Source: Bacteroidota bacterium | GTDB lineage: Bacteria; Bacteroidota; Bacteroidia; AKYH767-A; OLB10 | NCBI GenBank assembly: GCA_018268195.1 | Contig: JAFDWZ010000015.1 | Location: 1 to 64,000, forward strand | Reading direction: 5' to 3' | Length of the DNA: 64,000 nucleotides | Shown here: piece by piece, positions 18,401-26,747 of the stretch | How the letters are laid out: every line of letters begins with the position of its first letter | Numbering within the stretch: the first letter of the stretch is position 1 | Notes under the pieces: generated by a model | Database searches by the model: none | Seen by the model: the letters and a program-made list of their open reading frames with translations, nothing else | Told to the model about the DNA's origin: nothing | Position numbers and translations under genes: made by a program

Positions 18401-20222
18401 AGAAGCAGAACTATGTGAAATTTTTCAAATATTTTCTGAACAAAAAGAAACATTAGAAAATGCCGAACAATTGGCGTTTGTCATTTTGTACAATGAATAC
18501 GAAGAAGAAATTGAATTAAAATCGTTTAAAGTATTGGCAAAAGGTGGTGGAGAATATGATTTAACATACAACTTTTACACAAAGTCTTATGATTTTCTTG
18601 TTGCTGATGCTTCGCTTGATGATAAGTACAAAGGAATTAAAAAGATTTTGAAAGAATTGCCGTATGTAATATCAGAAGACAATCAACTTTTAGAAGAACC
18701 TTATTTTGATGATGAAAAATTTATTTGTCCTGATTTAATTAAAAAGAATTTATCTGATGAACAGAAGTTAAGCCTTGTAAACTTATTATACAATCAATGG
18801 GATAAGAAAAATAAAAAAACAGCCATCAGAAACATTGATTGGAGTAAAATTGATGATGTAGAAACAGAAAACATTTTAGGTTTCAATCCAATCCATTCTG
18901 TATTTCCGAGCAAATACGCTTGTGAAAGTGAAGTGTTGCCTGATTATTTAATAAAATGGATTGGTAAAGATAAAAATAAAATTTCCTTTCTATCAGACTT
19001 GGGTGTTTGGACAGAAAACTCTGTTGTCGTTGAATTGAGGAAATTCTTAAAAGACAAAAGTAAAGGATTTCAAAATAATCGTTTAGCGCAAGAAACTCGA
19101 TTTAACGATGATGAAACAATGCTTTTCAATTCGTTTGAATGGTTAAAAGAAAACGATTTAACACTAAAAACGGTAGGACAATTTGAAACCTTTAAAAAAG
19201 TTGTTGAAGTTGTAAATTGTAATAGATCTGAAGGAATGGGGTTAGGAATTTGGGATGAATACGACTTCGTGTTTTTAAAAGAAAACTCAAAAAAGAAATG
19301 GGAAAATGTAGAAAGCTATACAATATATGTGTACGATGGTGAAATGCCTAAAAAACTTTATATGTATTGTAATATCCTCTATAAAAAACATCTAACAAAT
19401 GAAGATATTGATTGGACATTCTCGAATTATGTATTTTACCGTTACAATGAAGATAATTATGCAGTAAACAAAGAAGATAAAATAATTTATCTAAACAAGA
19501 ACGAAGACGAAAAGAAGACACTTCAAAAAATCGCTTCCGATGAGGAAAATGATTTTTCTTTTGAAGATTTGTGGGCATTGTTTGGCGAAAGTTCAAATAG
19601 AGAGCAAGAGCTTGAAAAAGAAATTGCGAAGTTAAAAAAATTACAAGGCGATAAAAAACAAGATGACCCAAACCCAAACAATTCTTTTTTAGATGATGTA
19701 AAAGAATTTATTTCAGAACTTGAAGGTACAGAATGGAATGTCTTTATTCCTGAATTGAAAAACATATTGGAGTTGTCCGTTTCACACCCACAAGAGAAAC
19801 AAAGACTTTTTAATTTGATTGCTAAAATAAAACTGACTAAAGAAAAAAATGTAAAATTTGAAGATATAGACGAATATAATGTTGTAAGAATTGCCGATGA
19901 AAGATACTTTGTTCACAGTGCAAGAGGGGCTTTTGCTTATATTCATCCGTCTGAATTATTGAAGATGCAAAGTGATGAATATAAGATGGCCATTGATTAT
20001 GGAAAAAATTTCAAAATTTACGATACAGCCGAGGAAATACTACAGCTAAACACAACTCACATTTTGGCTTATCAATATGAAAAATCAATGGAAGAATTAT
20101 TTAGCTTTTGTCAAGCGAATAGAGATGCAAACAAACATCTTTTAATCATTGACAAAAATTATTCGGGAGAAAAATCGAGAGCTTTGTTGAAACTACTAAA
20201 TATTGAAGATGATTATCAATAA
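15441..20222 (+). CDS. Giant GHKL-ATPase protein (sacsin/MORC/HSP90-like N-terminal domain), putative defence protein
   Basis: A ~1593-residue cytoplasmic protein, no signal peptide or membrane helices. Near the N-terminus are the GHKL/Bergerat ATPase motifs: N-box IYEFVQNAADC (E77, N81, D84), G1-type box AINNGSPF (about 101-108, NNG in place of DxG), and the glycine-rich lid GRFGIGFK (138-145). The N-box form EFVQNAAD is the one seen in sacsin-like proteins. After the ATPase and transducer-like region there is a long alpha-rich body, a charged coiled coil (REQELEKEIAKLKKLQ, around 1395-1410), and a C-terminal domain I cannot name. Start: ATG at 15441; a TTG at 15432 is possible. The last 20 nt overlap the helicase gene, so the two are coupled. 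Codons are much more A/T-rich than the flanks. Known GHKL proteins of this kind couple ATP-driven clamp closure to nucleic-acid or client handling; a phage-defence role is inference from size, partner and mobility. Confidence 0.8.
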   Translation: MKIKSAKSFRFWFKTEHKKKKPNDTSYNENFIGTYYDEDGGGRINGFYELFHGDKPNIPNDLMDGLKNAQDSQAIYEFVQNAADCNSDYFAVFYDENYFLAINNGSPFNTNDLRSILNANQSTKTNNEGQAIDCSKIGRFGIGFKLVHRLVGENDGKNELVNDYKGPILFSWNQPEQFKNFIQLNNLNDIEYIDDINSNEPTFFKILITNFPTQPLEQIRDINYNQKCLFSEDEFLEFKTFLTKPEHHIDLTQLNQGSLFFLKLGKGKSNLLNENLSSLDNGVACSLNFLNKLNKVELGKENTIGKLPLNLISFDIKPNEIKSPEDEFCPAKITFGYFSDYKKGLEHLKGSPNFYKFFPLSKENHGLNFVIHSTAFRIKTDRTQFEEDSDSTNTSLFSLFWDKFKQQLDELRDNDIQKFKCLYSNLLVSKPLVDENNRKKWFYKSLYEPMINYLKSNIPTKNGYSDNPQNVKIKNTKQQLNFSDFGLNNIKWFEWDNEADNLLIDESKNKLGIESWDIRDIVENANLESINNWIEENFESETYKTFLKELEDSSLRIKTKERICQIKLFKFSNGEFCSFNEIISLKDIFGKTSFKFTNCFFNNNKTKGIKNELIKLGFVVSELLVEDYPYIFSSVILPDDKTHYDLIAKWCVENANKLIAEEKKNLFLNFLNEITKFDNVAEGTLKDLCLFCDGKSEIKPLNKLVDFNFNTPSWLNTYKIKKDEFFPELKPFLISETKTLFKDIYLPRQDIILSELTETNEIKSLIKLYQENQKQFFKEFIIKKTESGFLITKKTNTTYQVQSPDPETRKFIDKNCANNLFVLPNEFLSYKEEDGIIKTFDLYSLILDFVDVNEHKETLVKIIHYNDPKRKFLQKLTEFKFNSETTYTKDDYEFKILDWACSDNILNEKDYLEFRKKVVIEAKNQKLTLSEIPPFTDKIKIDDYEISLAKILPDNYENSDILSSLINQFIGLGLKKERIENLFGISEEAELCEIFQIFSEQKETLENAEQLAFVILYNEYEEEIELKSFKVLAKGGGEYDLTYNFYTKSYDFLVADASLDDKYKGIKKILKELPYVISEDNQLLEEPYFDDEKFICPDLIKKNLSDEQKLSLVNLLYNQWDKKNKKTAIRNIDWSKIDDVETENILGFNPIHSVFPSKYACESEVLPDYLIKWIGKDKNKISFLSDLGVWTENSVVVELRKFLKDKSKGFQNNRLAQETRFNDDETMLFNSFEWLKENDLTLKTVGQFETFKKVVEVVNCNRSEGMGLGIWDEYDFVFLKENSKKKWENVESYTIYVYDGEMPKKLYMYCNILYKKHLTNEDIDWTFSNYVFYRYNEDNYAVNKEDKIIYLNKNEDEKKTLQKIASDEENDFSFEDLWALFGESSNREQELEKEIAKLKKLQGDKKQDDPNPNNSFLDDVKEFISELEGTEWNVFIPELKNILELSVSHPQEKQRLFNLIAKIKLTKEKNVKFEDIDEYNVVRIADERYFVHSARGAFAYIHPSELLKMQSDEYKMAIDYGKNFKIYDTAEEILQLNTTHILAYQYEKSMEELFSFCQANRDANKHLLIIDKNYSGEKSRALLKLLNIEDDYQ

Positions 20223-22461
20223 CACCAAACATATAAACCTTATTCAAGACGAACTCATTTATCAAACAAATGAGTTTGAAAAGTTGTTAAAAAGACAAGC
20301 AGCCAAAATGTTTATTGAAAATCAGCTTTACTTGTGCAGATACCAAGGTTATGATGAAGCAAGAGGAAATATTATTGTGAAGTTTGACCACAAAATATGT
20401 TCTGCACCACGCAAAAATGAAAACTTATTATGCTTTGTTTCTTCCATTCAAGACGATAATGTAAAAAACTGGGGAGGTCTCACTTATGAAAGTTTACGAA
20501 CCCGGGTTGCAACGAAATTTGAATGTAAAACTGTATTTTTTTCTTACGAAAATAACCATACTATTGTAGGTTTATCAGGTGTAAAAGTTGAAGATATTGA
20601 AAAGTATGAAAGAAATGCTCTGGTGTTTTTAGCACCAACTGACCCACCTTTACAGTATTTAATAAACCTTGTTGATTTCCTAAAACAAGCAAGAAATAAC
20701 ACCAATAAAATATTAGAACTAAACATTGAAAAACCAAACTGGAAACCGCAACTTTTGGTAGTTGATGAGAATTTTGTTTCAAATATCCAGTTTGATTTTA
20801 TTGAGAATGACACTATAATTATTCAAGGTCCTCCGGGAACAGGGAAAACTTACCTAATGGCTTTATTATGCGAAGCTTTGCTAAAATCAGATTTTAGAAT
20901 ACTCGTAACTGCATTAACGAATAGAGCACTTATTGAATTAGCCGAAAAGGAACATTTAAAATCGTCTTTGGAGAAAGGCAAAGTTTTCAAATCGGCATTA
21001 ACAGCAGATGAAAGCAAAAACAAAAAAATTAAAGGTATTCAATCATTTAAAAGTTTGAGTAAACAACAACCACCATTGCTTTTGACGACTTATTACATAA
21101 TGAGCCAAATTGCAACAAAAGCTGTCGAGGGCGAGCATTTTGACTATATAATTATTGAAGAAGCAAGTCAGGCATTTTTATCTACTATTGCATTAGCAAG
21201 AAAACTCGGTAAAAAATGTATTATCATTGGTGACATCAAACAACTTGAACCAATTTTTCACAAGGAATATGCGCCCGAAGACACAAATAATTATCATTGG
21301 ATGATATGCGGACTTAAAGCAATTAGTTACTATTTGCCAAATGCAAAACAATACATTTTAACCGATTCTTACCGTTTAACGGAAAAATCCATTATAGGAA
21401 CGAATTTGTTTTACGGAGATGTATTAAAAAGCAAATCTGATGTAAAACTGCCACTTGACTTTTCAAATTTTCAAAACCTTAAAAGATATTTGAACAATTA
21501 TGGAGGTTCAAGTTTGGTAAAATTTAAACTTCCTGGTGGAAGATTGCCTTCCTTTGAATGTTCCGAATTTATTGTAAACATAATAGACCAAATAAAGCAG
21601 TTTAACAATAAAGCTGAAATTGCTGTATTAGCTTTTCATAAAGACACCATTCGTTTTCTTCAAAAAGAAATTTATTCTAAATGTGATAATTCCGAAAACA
21701 TTCTTATAGAAACCATTGATAGAATACAAGGTCTTACGACTGACTTTTGTATTTTCTTTGTTCCAATAGAAGGTATTCCGTTTGCCTTAGAAGCAAACCA
21801 TTTTAATGTTGCTACATCAAGAGCAAAATTGTGTACGCTAATAATTTCTGATGAAAATATTGCTTCGTTTTATCCCTTTATTGAAAGTAACGTAAAGCAA
21901 TATTTATTGTCATTAAATGACACATCTTATAGTAAAGAGGCCGTCAAATCGACAGAACCAAAAGAAAGCAAAGAAACTGAACAACCTCAAATAGGTTTAA
22001 AAGTTCTTGGCAAAATTGACATCTCGCAATTTGAGAAGCCAAAAAAAGAAATCAAAAAGGGAAAAGAAAATATCTACATAATTGACACGAATGTTTTTGT
22101 GGATTATCCCGACATCATTTCAAAAATTGACAAGCAATATCAAATCGTTTTATCTGCAAAAGTCATTGATGAATTGGACTATTTGAAAATTTCATTGTCC
22201 GAAGAACAAAATAAAAACGTTCGTAAAGCATTGAAACTAATCAACTTATGTTTAGACAATCGGAATATTAAAATGGATACAGCCGACTTTACTTTGCTTC
22301 CTAAAGACTTCAATAAAAACTCTCCTGATAATTTTATATTATCTGTTGCATTAAAATATAAAAACGAAAATCCAATAATATTAACATCAGACAATGGATT
22401 ACAAATTAAAGCTAAAGGATTAGGGATATCAACCATCACTCTTAATAAATTCTTAAAGTAA
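20203..22461 (+). CDS. Upf1-like SF1 helicase fused to a C-terminal PIN nuclease
   Basis: A 752-residue protein. Residues 1-170 are a non-catalytic N-terminal part. The SF1 helicase core has Walker A GPPGTGKT (209-216), ALTNRAL (motif Ia, 237-243), Walker B-like IIIEEASQA (316-324), motif III IIGDIKQLEP (341-350), motif V TIDRIQGLTTD (504-514) and motif VI VATSRAK (536-542). This is the DNA2/Upf1-like order. A lysine-rich linker (about 580-620) leads to a PIN domain: IYIIDTNVFVDYP (D628), KVIDELDYLK (E657), NSPDNFILSVAL (D709) and ILTSDNGLQIKAKGLGI (D730), the same pattern as the PIN half of PhoH-type ATPases. So one chain combines an RNA/DNA translocase and a likely RNase. The ATG at 20203 lies inside the upstream gene. 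All catalytic residues are present. I know no named system with this exact pair. Confidence 0.88.
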   Translation: MKMIINNTKHINLIQDELIYQTNEFEKLLKRQAAKMFIENQLYLCRYQGYDEARGNIIVKFDHKICSAPRKNENLLCFVSSIQDDNVKNWGGLTYESLRTRVATKFECKTVFFSYENNHTIVGLSGVKVEDIEKYERNALVFLAPTDPPLQYLINLVDFLKQARNNTNKILELNIEKPNWKPQLLVVDENFVSNIQFDFIENDTIIIQGPPGTGKTYLMALLCEALLKSDFRILVTALTNRALIELAEKEHLKSSLEKGKVFKSALTADESKNKKIKGIQSFKSLSKQQPPLLLTTYYIMSQIATKAVEGEHFDYIIIEEASQAFLSTIALARKLGKKCIIIGDIKQLEPIFHKEYAPEDTNNYHWMICGLKAISYYLPNAKQYILTDSYRLTEKSIIGTNLFYGDVLKSKSDVKLPLDFSNFQNLKRYLNNYGGSSLVKFKLPGGRLPSFECSEFIVNIIDQIKQFNNKAEIAVLAFHKDTIRFLQKEIYSKCDNSENILIETIDRIQGLTTDFCIFFVPIEGIPFALEANHFNVATSRAKLCTLIISDENIASFYPFIESNVKQYLLSLNDTSYSKEAVKSTEPKESKETEQPQIGLKVLGKIDISQFEKPKKEIKKGKENIYIIDTNVFVDYPDIISKIDKQYQIVLSAKVIDELDYLKISLSEEQNKNVRKALKLINLCLDNRNIKMDTADFTLLPKDFNKNSPDNFILSVALKYKNENPIILTSDNGLQIKAKGLGISTITLNKFLK

Positions 22462-22702
22462 ATAAATTAGAGCGATTATAGCCGTTGCGAAAAAGCCTGC
22501 TGCAAAAAAATAGCCCCGATAGAAACCTGCAAGTATGGAAACGGTGGCATTGTCATACACCGGGGTCTTGCAATGCTGTGGGAAAGGTCTGAATGCTGAG
22601 AGGAGTTACTGCAGGCCATGCTCCGAAAAAAAGAAAAATATTTTTGCATACGAGTGAAGGCATGATGTAAAGGGAATGCGTTTTTCTTAGCATATTTGCA
22701 GA
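22462..22702. other. Right edge of the insertion; possible membrane-protein relic
   Basis: About 240 nt between the helicase and the mutase gene. Read on the minus strand, 22560 to 22453 is open and encodes a very hydrophobic C-terminus (YFFAAGFFATAIIALIYLL, then stop) with no start, as if the tail of a membrane protein was left at the junction. CATATTTG at about 22690 may be part of the mutase promoter. Confidence 0.35.
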
Positions 22703-24265
22703 ATGACAGAGCAAGATAAAAACCATAATCCGAAGACTGAATCGGAGATTGAAATTGAGCGTGTTTACACTACGTGCAAGGCGATGAATGATTTGCCGGG
22801 GAAGTTTCCGTTTACGCGGGGCGTGCAGCCGGATATGTATCGCACCAAGTTGTGGACCATGCGTCAGTATGCAGGGTTTTCGACTGCGGAAGAGTCGAAC
22901 AAGCGTTATCATTATTTGCTGGAGCAGGGCACTACAGGATTGAGTGTGGCTTTTGACCTGCCAACACAGATAGGTTATGACTCGGATCACCAGCTTGCCG
23001 AGGGTGAAGTAGGAAAGTCGGGGGTGGCAATAGATTCGCTGCGCGATATGGAAGTGTTGTTTGACGGAATAAAGCTGCAGGACATCACCACTTCGATGAC
23101 GATAAATTCAACAGCAGCAGTGTTGTTGAGCATGTATGTTGCACTGGCAAAGAAACAGGGTGCTGACCTGAAAAAAATTTCAGGGACAATACAAAATGAT
23201 ATTCTGAAAGAATATGCAGCGCGCGGCACATATATATATCCACCCAAACCTTCAATGCGGATTATTACGGATATTTTTGATTTCTGCAGTCGTGAGGTGC
23301 CAAAGTGGAATACGATTTCGGTATCGGGTTATCACATTCGCGAAGCCGGAAGTACAGCCGTGCAGGAGCTGGCATTTACGCTGGCTGACGGAAAAGCTTA
23401 TCTGAAAGCGGCTATTGATGCCGGTTTGGATATAAATGTTTTTGCAAGGAGAATTTCTTTTTTCTTTAATGCTCATAATAATTTTTTCGAAGAGGTTGCT
23501 AAGTTTAGAGCTGCGCGCAGAATGTGGGCAACAATAACCAAGGAACTTGGTGCCACAGATGAGCGTGCCATGATGCTGCGTTTTCATACACAAACAGGCG
23601 GAAGCACGCTGACAGCACAACAACCTCAGAACAACATTATACGAGTGACGTTGCAGGCGTTGAGTGCCGTAATGGGCGGAACACAGTCGTTACACACCAA
23701 TGGTTTTGACGAAGCACTGTCGTTGCCAACAGAAAACGCAGCACGCATAGCATTGCGCTCGCAACAAATTATAGCTTATGAAAGTGGAGTGACACAAACA
23801 GTGGATCCGCTGGGCGGCTCTTATTTTGTGGAGACACTTACCGATGAAGTGGAAGCAGCAGCATGGGAGTATCTGAAAAAAATTGATGAAATGGGTGGAG
23901 CAGTGGCTGCAATAGAAGCAGGTTACATACAGAATGAAATTGCCAATGCAGCATATCGTTATCAGTCACAGGTGCAGAGCAGAGAAAAAATTATTGTTGG
24001 GGTGAATCGTTTTCATGTAGATGAGCCTGCATTTGATGATTTGCTGAAGATAGATGACAGCATAAGAAAAGTGCAGATACTGAAACTGCAACAACTGAAA
24101 GCGGAACGTGATGACGAAAAAGTAATAGTTGCACTGACCGGATTGCGGACAGCAGCAAAAGAAAACACCAACCTGATGCCACACATTATTGAAAGTGTGG
24201 AGCACTATGCCACACTGGGAGAAATTTCGGATACACTGAGAAGTGTGTTTGGTGAGTACCGTTGA
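22703..24265 (+). CDS. Methylmalonyl-CoA mutase, catalytic (TIM-barrel) subunit
   Basis: Adenosylcobalamin enzyme family interconverting methylmalonyl-CoA and succinyl-CoA. The 520-residue product covers only the CoA-binding catalytic domain; the ~130-residue B12-binding domain is absent and must be encoded elsewhere, as in two-subunit mutases of the acyl-CoA mutase large-subunit type. Diagnostic: [16 protein letters not shown] (the YAGFST tyrosine is typical of methylmalonyl- rather than isobutyryl-CoA mutases), [52 protein letters not shown] and [10 protein letters not shown]-like ([10 protein letters not shown]). Monocistronic, at the right edge of the A+T-rich insertion. A related acyl-CoA mutase specificity cannot be excluded. 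Confidence 0.92.
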   Translation: MTEQDKNHNPKTESEIEIERVYTTCKAMNDLPGKFPFTRGVQPDMYRTKLWTMRQYAGFSTAEESNKRYHYLLEQGTTGLSVAFDLPTQIGYDSDHQLAEGEVGKSGVAIDSLRDMEVLFDGIKLQDITTSMTINSTAAVLLSMYVALAKKQGADLKKISGTIQNDILKEYAARGTYIYPPKPSMRIITDIFDFCSREVPKWNTISVSGYHIREAGSTAVQELAFTLADGKAYLKAAIDAGLDINVFARRISFFFNAHNNFFEEVAKFRAARRMWATITKELGATDERAMMLRFHTQTGGSTLTAQQPQNNIIRVTLQALSAVMGGTQSLHTNGFDEALSLPTENAARIALRSQQIIAYESGVTQTVDPLGGSYFVETLTDEVEAAAWEYLKKIDEMGGAVAAIEAGYIQNEIANAAYRYQSQVQSREKIIVGVNRFHVDEPAFDDLLKIDDSIRKVQILKLQQLKAERDDEKVIVALTGLRTAAKENTNLMPHIIESVEHYATLGEISDTLRSVFGEYR

Positions 24266-24355
24266 TGTAAAAAAAATAGAGTATTGATAAAACTCTGTTG
24301 CCGATTATGATGTTAGTCATCTGGGATGTTGGCATCTTGTTATACTTTTGCATAA

Positions 24356-24727
24356 GTGAAAATCATAGTTTCAGTTTTTCTGTCGGCAATAATACTATCA
24401 GGCACTTTCAGCCGAAGTATGTTGTTTTTGCATTATGTGATGAACAAAAGCTATTATGCCACCGTGCTATGCGAGAATAAAGCTAAACCTAAAATGCATT
24501 GCAATGGTCATTGCAGGCTGGCAAAAGAACTGAAGGAGCAGGAAAAACAAGAGAAGTTGCCATTAAGTAATCTGAAAGAAAAAACAGAAACGATAGTGTA
24601 TGTGCAGCCGGTAAAAATATCGGTAACCAATACGGTACAAAACCCCGATACAAAATTTGTAAGCTATGAAGAAAACATTCAACAGGGTTTTGGTCAGGCA
24701 ATTTTTCATCCGCCAATAGTCGCGTAA
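24356..24727 (+). CDS. Small Cys-rich hypothetical protein of Bacteroidota metal loci
   Basis: A 123-residue protein with a hydrophobic N-terminal helix (VSVFLSAIILSGTFSRSMLF) and a cysteine/histidine cluster, CENKAKPKMHCNGHCRLAKE, followed by a charged lysine/glutamate helix. I recognise the CNGxC pattern from small Bacteroidota proteins near metal-handling genes but know no function. The arrangement suggests an exported or membrane-anchored metal- or redox-binding peptide. It is first in a + strand series with a barrel protein, MbnP-like lipoproteins and a di-haem peroxidase, which supports a metal link. A second ATG at 24422 or 24443 could serve if the N-terminal helix is not real. Confidence 0.6.
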   Translation: MKIIVSVFLSAIILSGTFSRSMLFLHYVMNKSYYATVLCENKAKPKMHCNGHCRLAKELKEQEKQEKLPLSNLKEKTETIVYVQPVKISVTNTVQNPDTKFVSYEENIQQGFGQAIFHPPIVA

Positions 24728-24856
24728 TAAATTTTCTTTGGCTGATAAATTAAATTTTATCTAAGCAGTACGACAAGGGTTTATGCCTTTGCTTGTGTGA
24801 TTGCATCTTAATATGCAATGTAAAATACGTTTTTATTTAACAACAAATTTTTTAGT

Positions 24857-25825
24857 ATGAAAAAAACAATTTCAATATTGATGGTAATGCTGTTACCCTC
24901 GTACCTGATTGCCTGCGATTTCTGCAACTGTTATCTGGGGCTTAATCCGCATTCCAAAAAGAACAGCATTGGTTTCAGATATCATTACATGCCTTACAGC
25001 GGTACGGAGATGAGTAACTCTGAATTGCAGGAAATGGGTTTAAACAAAAAAGATTTTTTTGAAAACCGAAACGAGTATGAACTGCATGCACAGTATTATC
25101 CGACTCAGAAATTACAACTTACGGCATCACTTCCTTATATGTACAACCGTGACGGCATGAGCAATAAAGCCAAAGCCGCAATGGGAATTACACATCACGA
25201 TATGCATCACAGCGATGATATGAAAGCTGAGAATGTTTATCAGGGTGTTGGCGACCTTACATTGCTTGCACGCTACCAGGTGTTTAATTTTATTGGTAAT
25301 GATTCAAGCGGCATTAGCCATCGCCTGTTTGCCGGACTTGGATTAAAAGCTCCTACAGGAAAACTTTCTGCAAATGAAATGTCGGAAGCACATTTATTCA
25401 CACATCAGCCGGGCATGGGCAGCTGGAATCCTATGGCAGCTATTACATATCTCGCCCGCTACAAAAACATAGGAGCCATGATGAATGCCACCTATATGCT
25501 GGGAACAGAAAACAAATACACTTTTATTCCCGGAAATAAGCTGAACATAAATGTAACCGGATACTATGAAATTGCACTGGGAAAAAGCAGTGTGTATCCG
25601 AGCGTTGGTGTGTATTGGGAAAATGCTGCTAAAGACAACTACCATTCTGAAAAAGTAGATAACAGCGGTGGCGAAATTACTTATGTGCATATTGGTACTG
25701 ACTGGTATTATCGCAGGTTTGCCCTCGAAGCGGCATTTCAGTTGCCGCTACAATCAAAATTAAACGGCTACCAGGCGGAAAACAATTTCAGATTAATCAC
25801 CGGAGTATCTTATACTTTTAATTAA
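24857..25825 (+). CDS. Predicted outer-membrane beta-barrel protein with N-terminal CxxCxC
   Basis: A 322-residue exported protein. The signal peptide (ISILMVMLLPSYLIA) is followed immediately by CDFCNCYLGLNPH, a conserved cysteine cluster at the mature N-terminus. The rest is built of short amphipathic strands (IGFRYHYMPYSG, ELHAQYYPTQKLQLTASLPY, WYYRRFALEAAFQLPL) ending in ISYTFN-like GVSYTFN, the terminal-aromatic signature of outer-membrane barrels. A His/Met-rich loop (HHDMHHSDDMKAEN, about 115-128) may bind metal. It precedes two MbnP-like genes with a 39-nt gap, so copper or haem handling at the outer membrane is a reasonable inference. Function is not proven. Confidence 0.65.
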   Translation: MKKTISILMVMLLPSYLIACDFCNCYLGLNPHSKKNSIGFRYHYMPYSGTEMSNSELQEMGLNKKDFFENRNEYELHAQYYPTQKLQLTASLPYMYNRDGMSNKAKAAMGITHHDMHHSDDMKAENVYQGVGDLTLLARYQVFNFIGNDSSGISHRLFAGLGLKAPTGKLSANEMSEAHLFTHQPGMGSWNPMAAITYLARYKNIGAMMNATYMLGTENKYTFIPGNKLNINVTGYYEIALGKSSVYPSVGVYWENAAKDNYHSEKVDNSGGEITYVHIGTDWYYRRFALEAAFQLPLQSKLNGYQAENNFRLITGVSYTFN

Positions 25826-25864
25826 TTTTATATTTACTATTAATATTTAAAAAATTCGAAAAAA

Positions 25865-26614
25865 ATGAAAAAGAATATCGTAAATATTTTCATCATAACA
25901 TTACTTGCTGCAACCGTAATTACAGGATGCAAAAAAGATAAAGACAACGGGCCAACAGAAAGAATGCTATCATTTCATTTGCACACACTGGTAGGAAATA
26001 CAGTTGCAAATTATACTTCAGTATTCTCTGATGCTACCGGAAGGTCGTTCACGCTGAGTGATTGCAGATATTATCTCAGCAATATTGTATTGATAAAAGA
26101 TGACGGCACAGAGTTGCCAATGACAGGAAAAGTTTTAATTGCAAACCCATCAACAATGGGATACGAAATAGGAAATGTTCCGGTAGGGAAATACAAAGGT
26201 TTCCGGTTTTTATTTGGACTTGACTCCGTAACCAATCATGCAGACCCTGCAACGTATCCTTCAACCAGTCCGTTAAGTTATCAAAATCCTTCCATGCACT
26301 GGGGATGGAATTCAGGTTATATTTTTATGATTATGGAGGGCAAGGTAGATTCTACGGCAGCAGCTAATGGCACACCTGATTTTGATTTTTACTATCACTT
26401 AGGTCTCGATCAGATGAAACGTACCATAGATTTCAGCACTACGGCTTTTGAAGTTAAAAGCACTGAAGACATGGAACTGGGAATTGTATTCGACTTAAGA
26501 AAGGTGCTGAATGGCGTGAATATTCCGCAGGAATATTTTACGCACACAATGGATAATATGCCTCTGGCAAATAAAATTGTAAACAACATTACCACTGCCT
26601 TTGAAGTAGAATAA
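25865..26614 (+). CDS. MbnP-like lipoprotein (first copy)
   Basis: A 249-residue lipoprotein with signal and lipobox VITGCKKDK (C22). The body matches the MbnP family as I know it: FTLSDCRYYLSNIVLI, PVGKYKGFRFLFGLDS, NPSMHWGWNSGYIFMIMEG and FYYHLGLDQM. MbnP proteins bind copper in the periplasm and work with the di-haem protein MbnH, which modifies a tryptophan in them; the conserved MHWGWN here contains two tryptophans. The MbnH-like partner lies two genes downstream. This copy and the next share the same motif series and are tandem paralogues. Location: periplasmic face of a membrane. Confidence 0.8.
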   Translation: MKKNIVNIFIITLLAATVITGCKKDKDNGPTERMLSFHLHTLVGNTVANYTSVFSDATGRSFTLSDCRYYLSNIVLIKDDGTELPMTGKVLIANPSTMGYEIGNVPVGKYKGFRFLFGLDSVTNHADPATYPSTSPLSYQNPSMHWGWNSGYIFMIMEGKVDSTAAANGTPDFDFYYHLGLDQMKRTIDFSTTAFEVKSTEDMELGIVFDLRKVLNGVNIPQEYFTHTMDNMPLANKIVNNITTAFEVE

Positions 26615-26747
26615 CAGAATTGGGTTCTGAAATCATGAACGTTTAACACTGTAATATAATTGCACGATTTTTATTCGCAGATGTTAAGTAATCGGCAACG
26701 GAATTAAATAATTTGGCTTAAATTCGTAGAGTTAAAATCAGATATTT

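Noticed and set aside
22553-22990. Minus-strand open frame overlapping the mutase start
   Set aside because: Mostly antisense to the strongly coding mutase gene; composition is that of a shadow frame.
24298-24480. Short open frame ahead of the Cys-rich protein
   Set aside because: Overlaps the better supported frame at 24356-24727 and shows no conserved motif.
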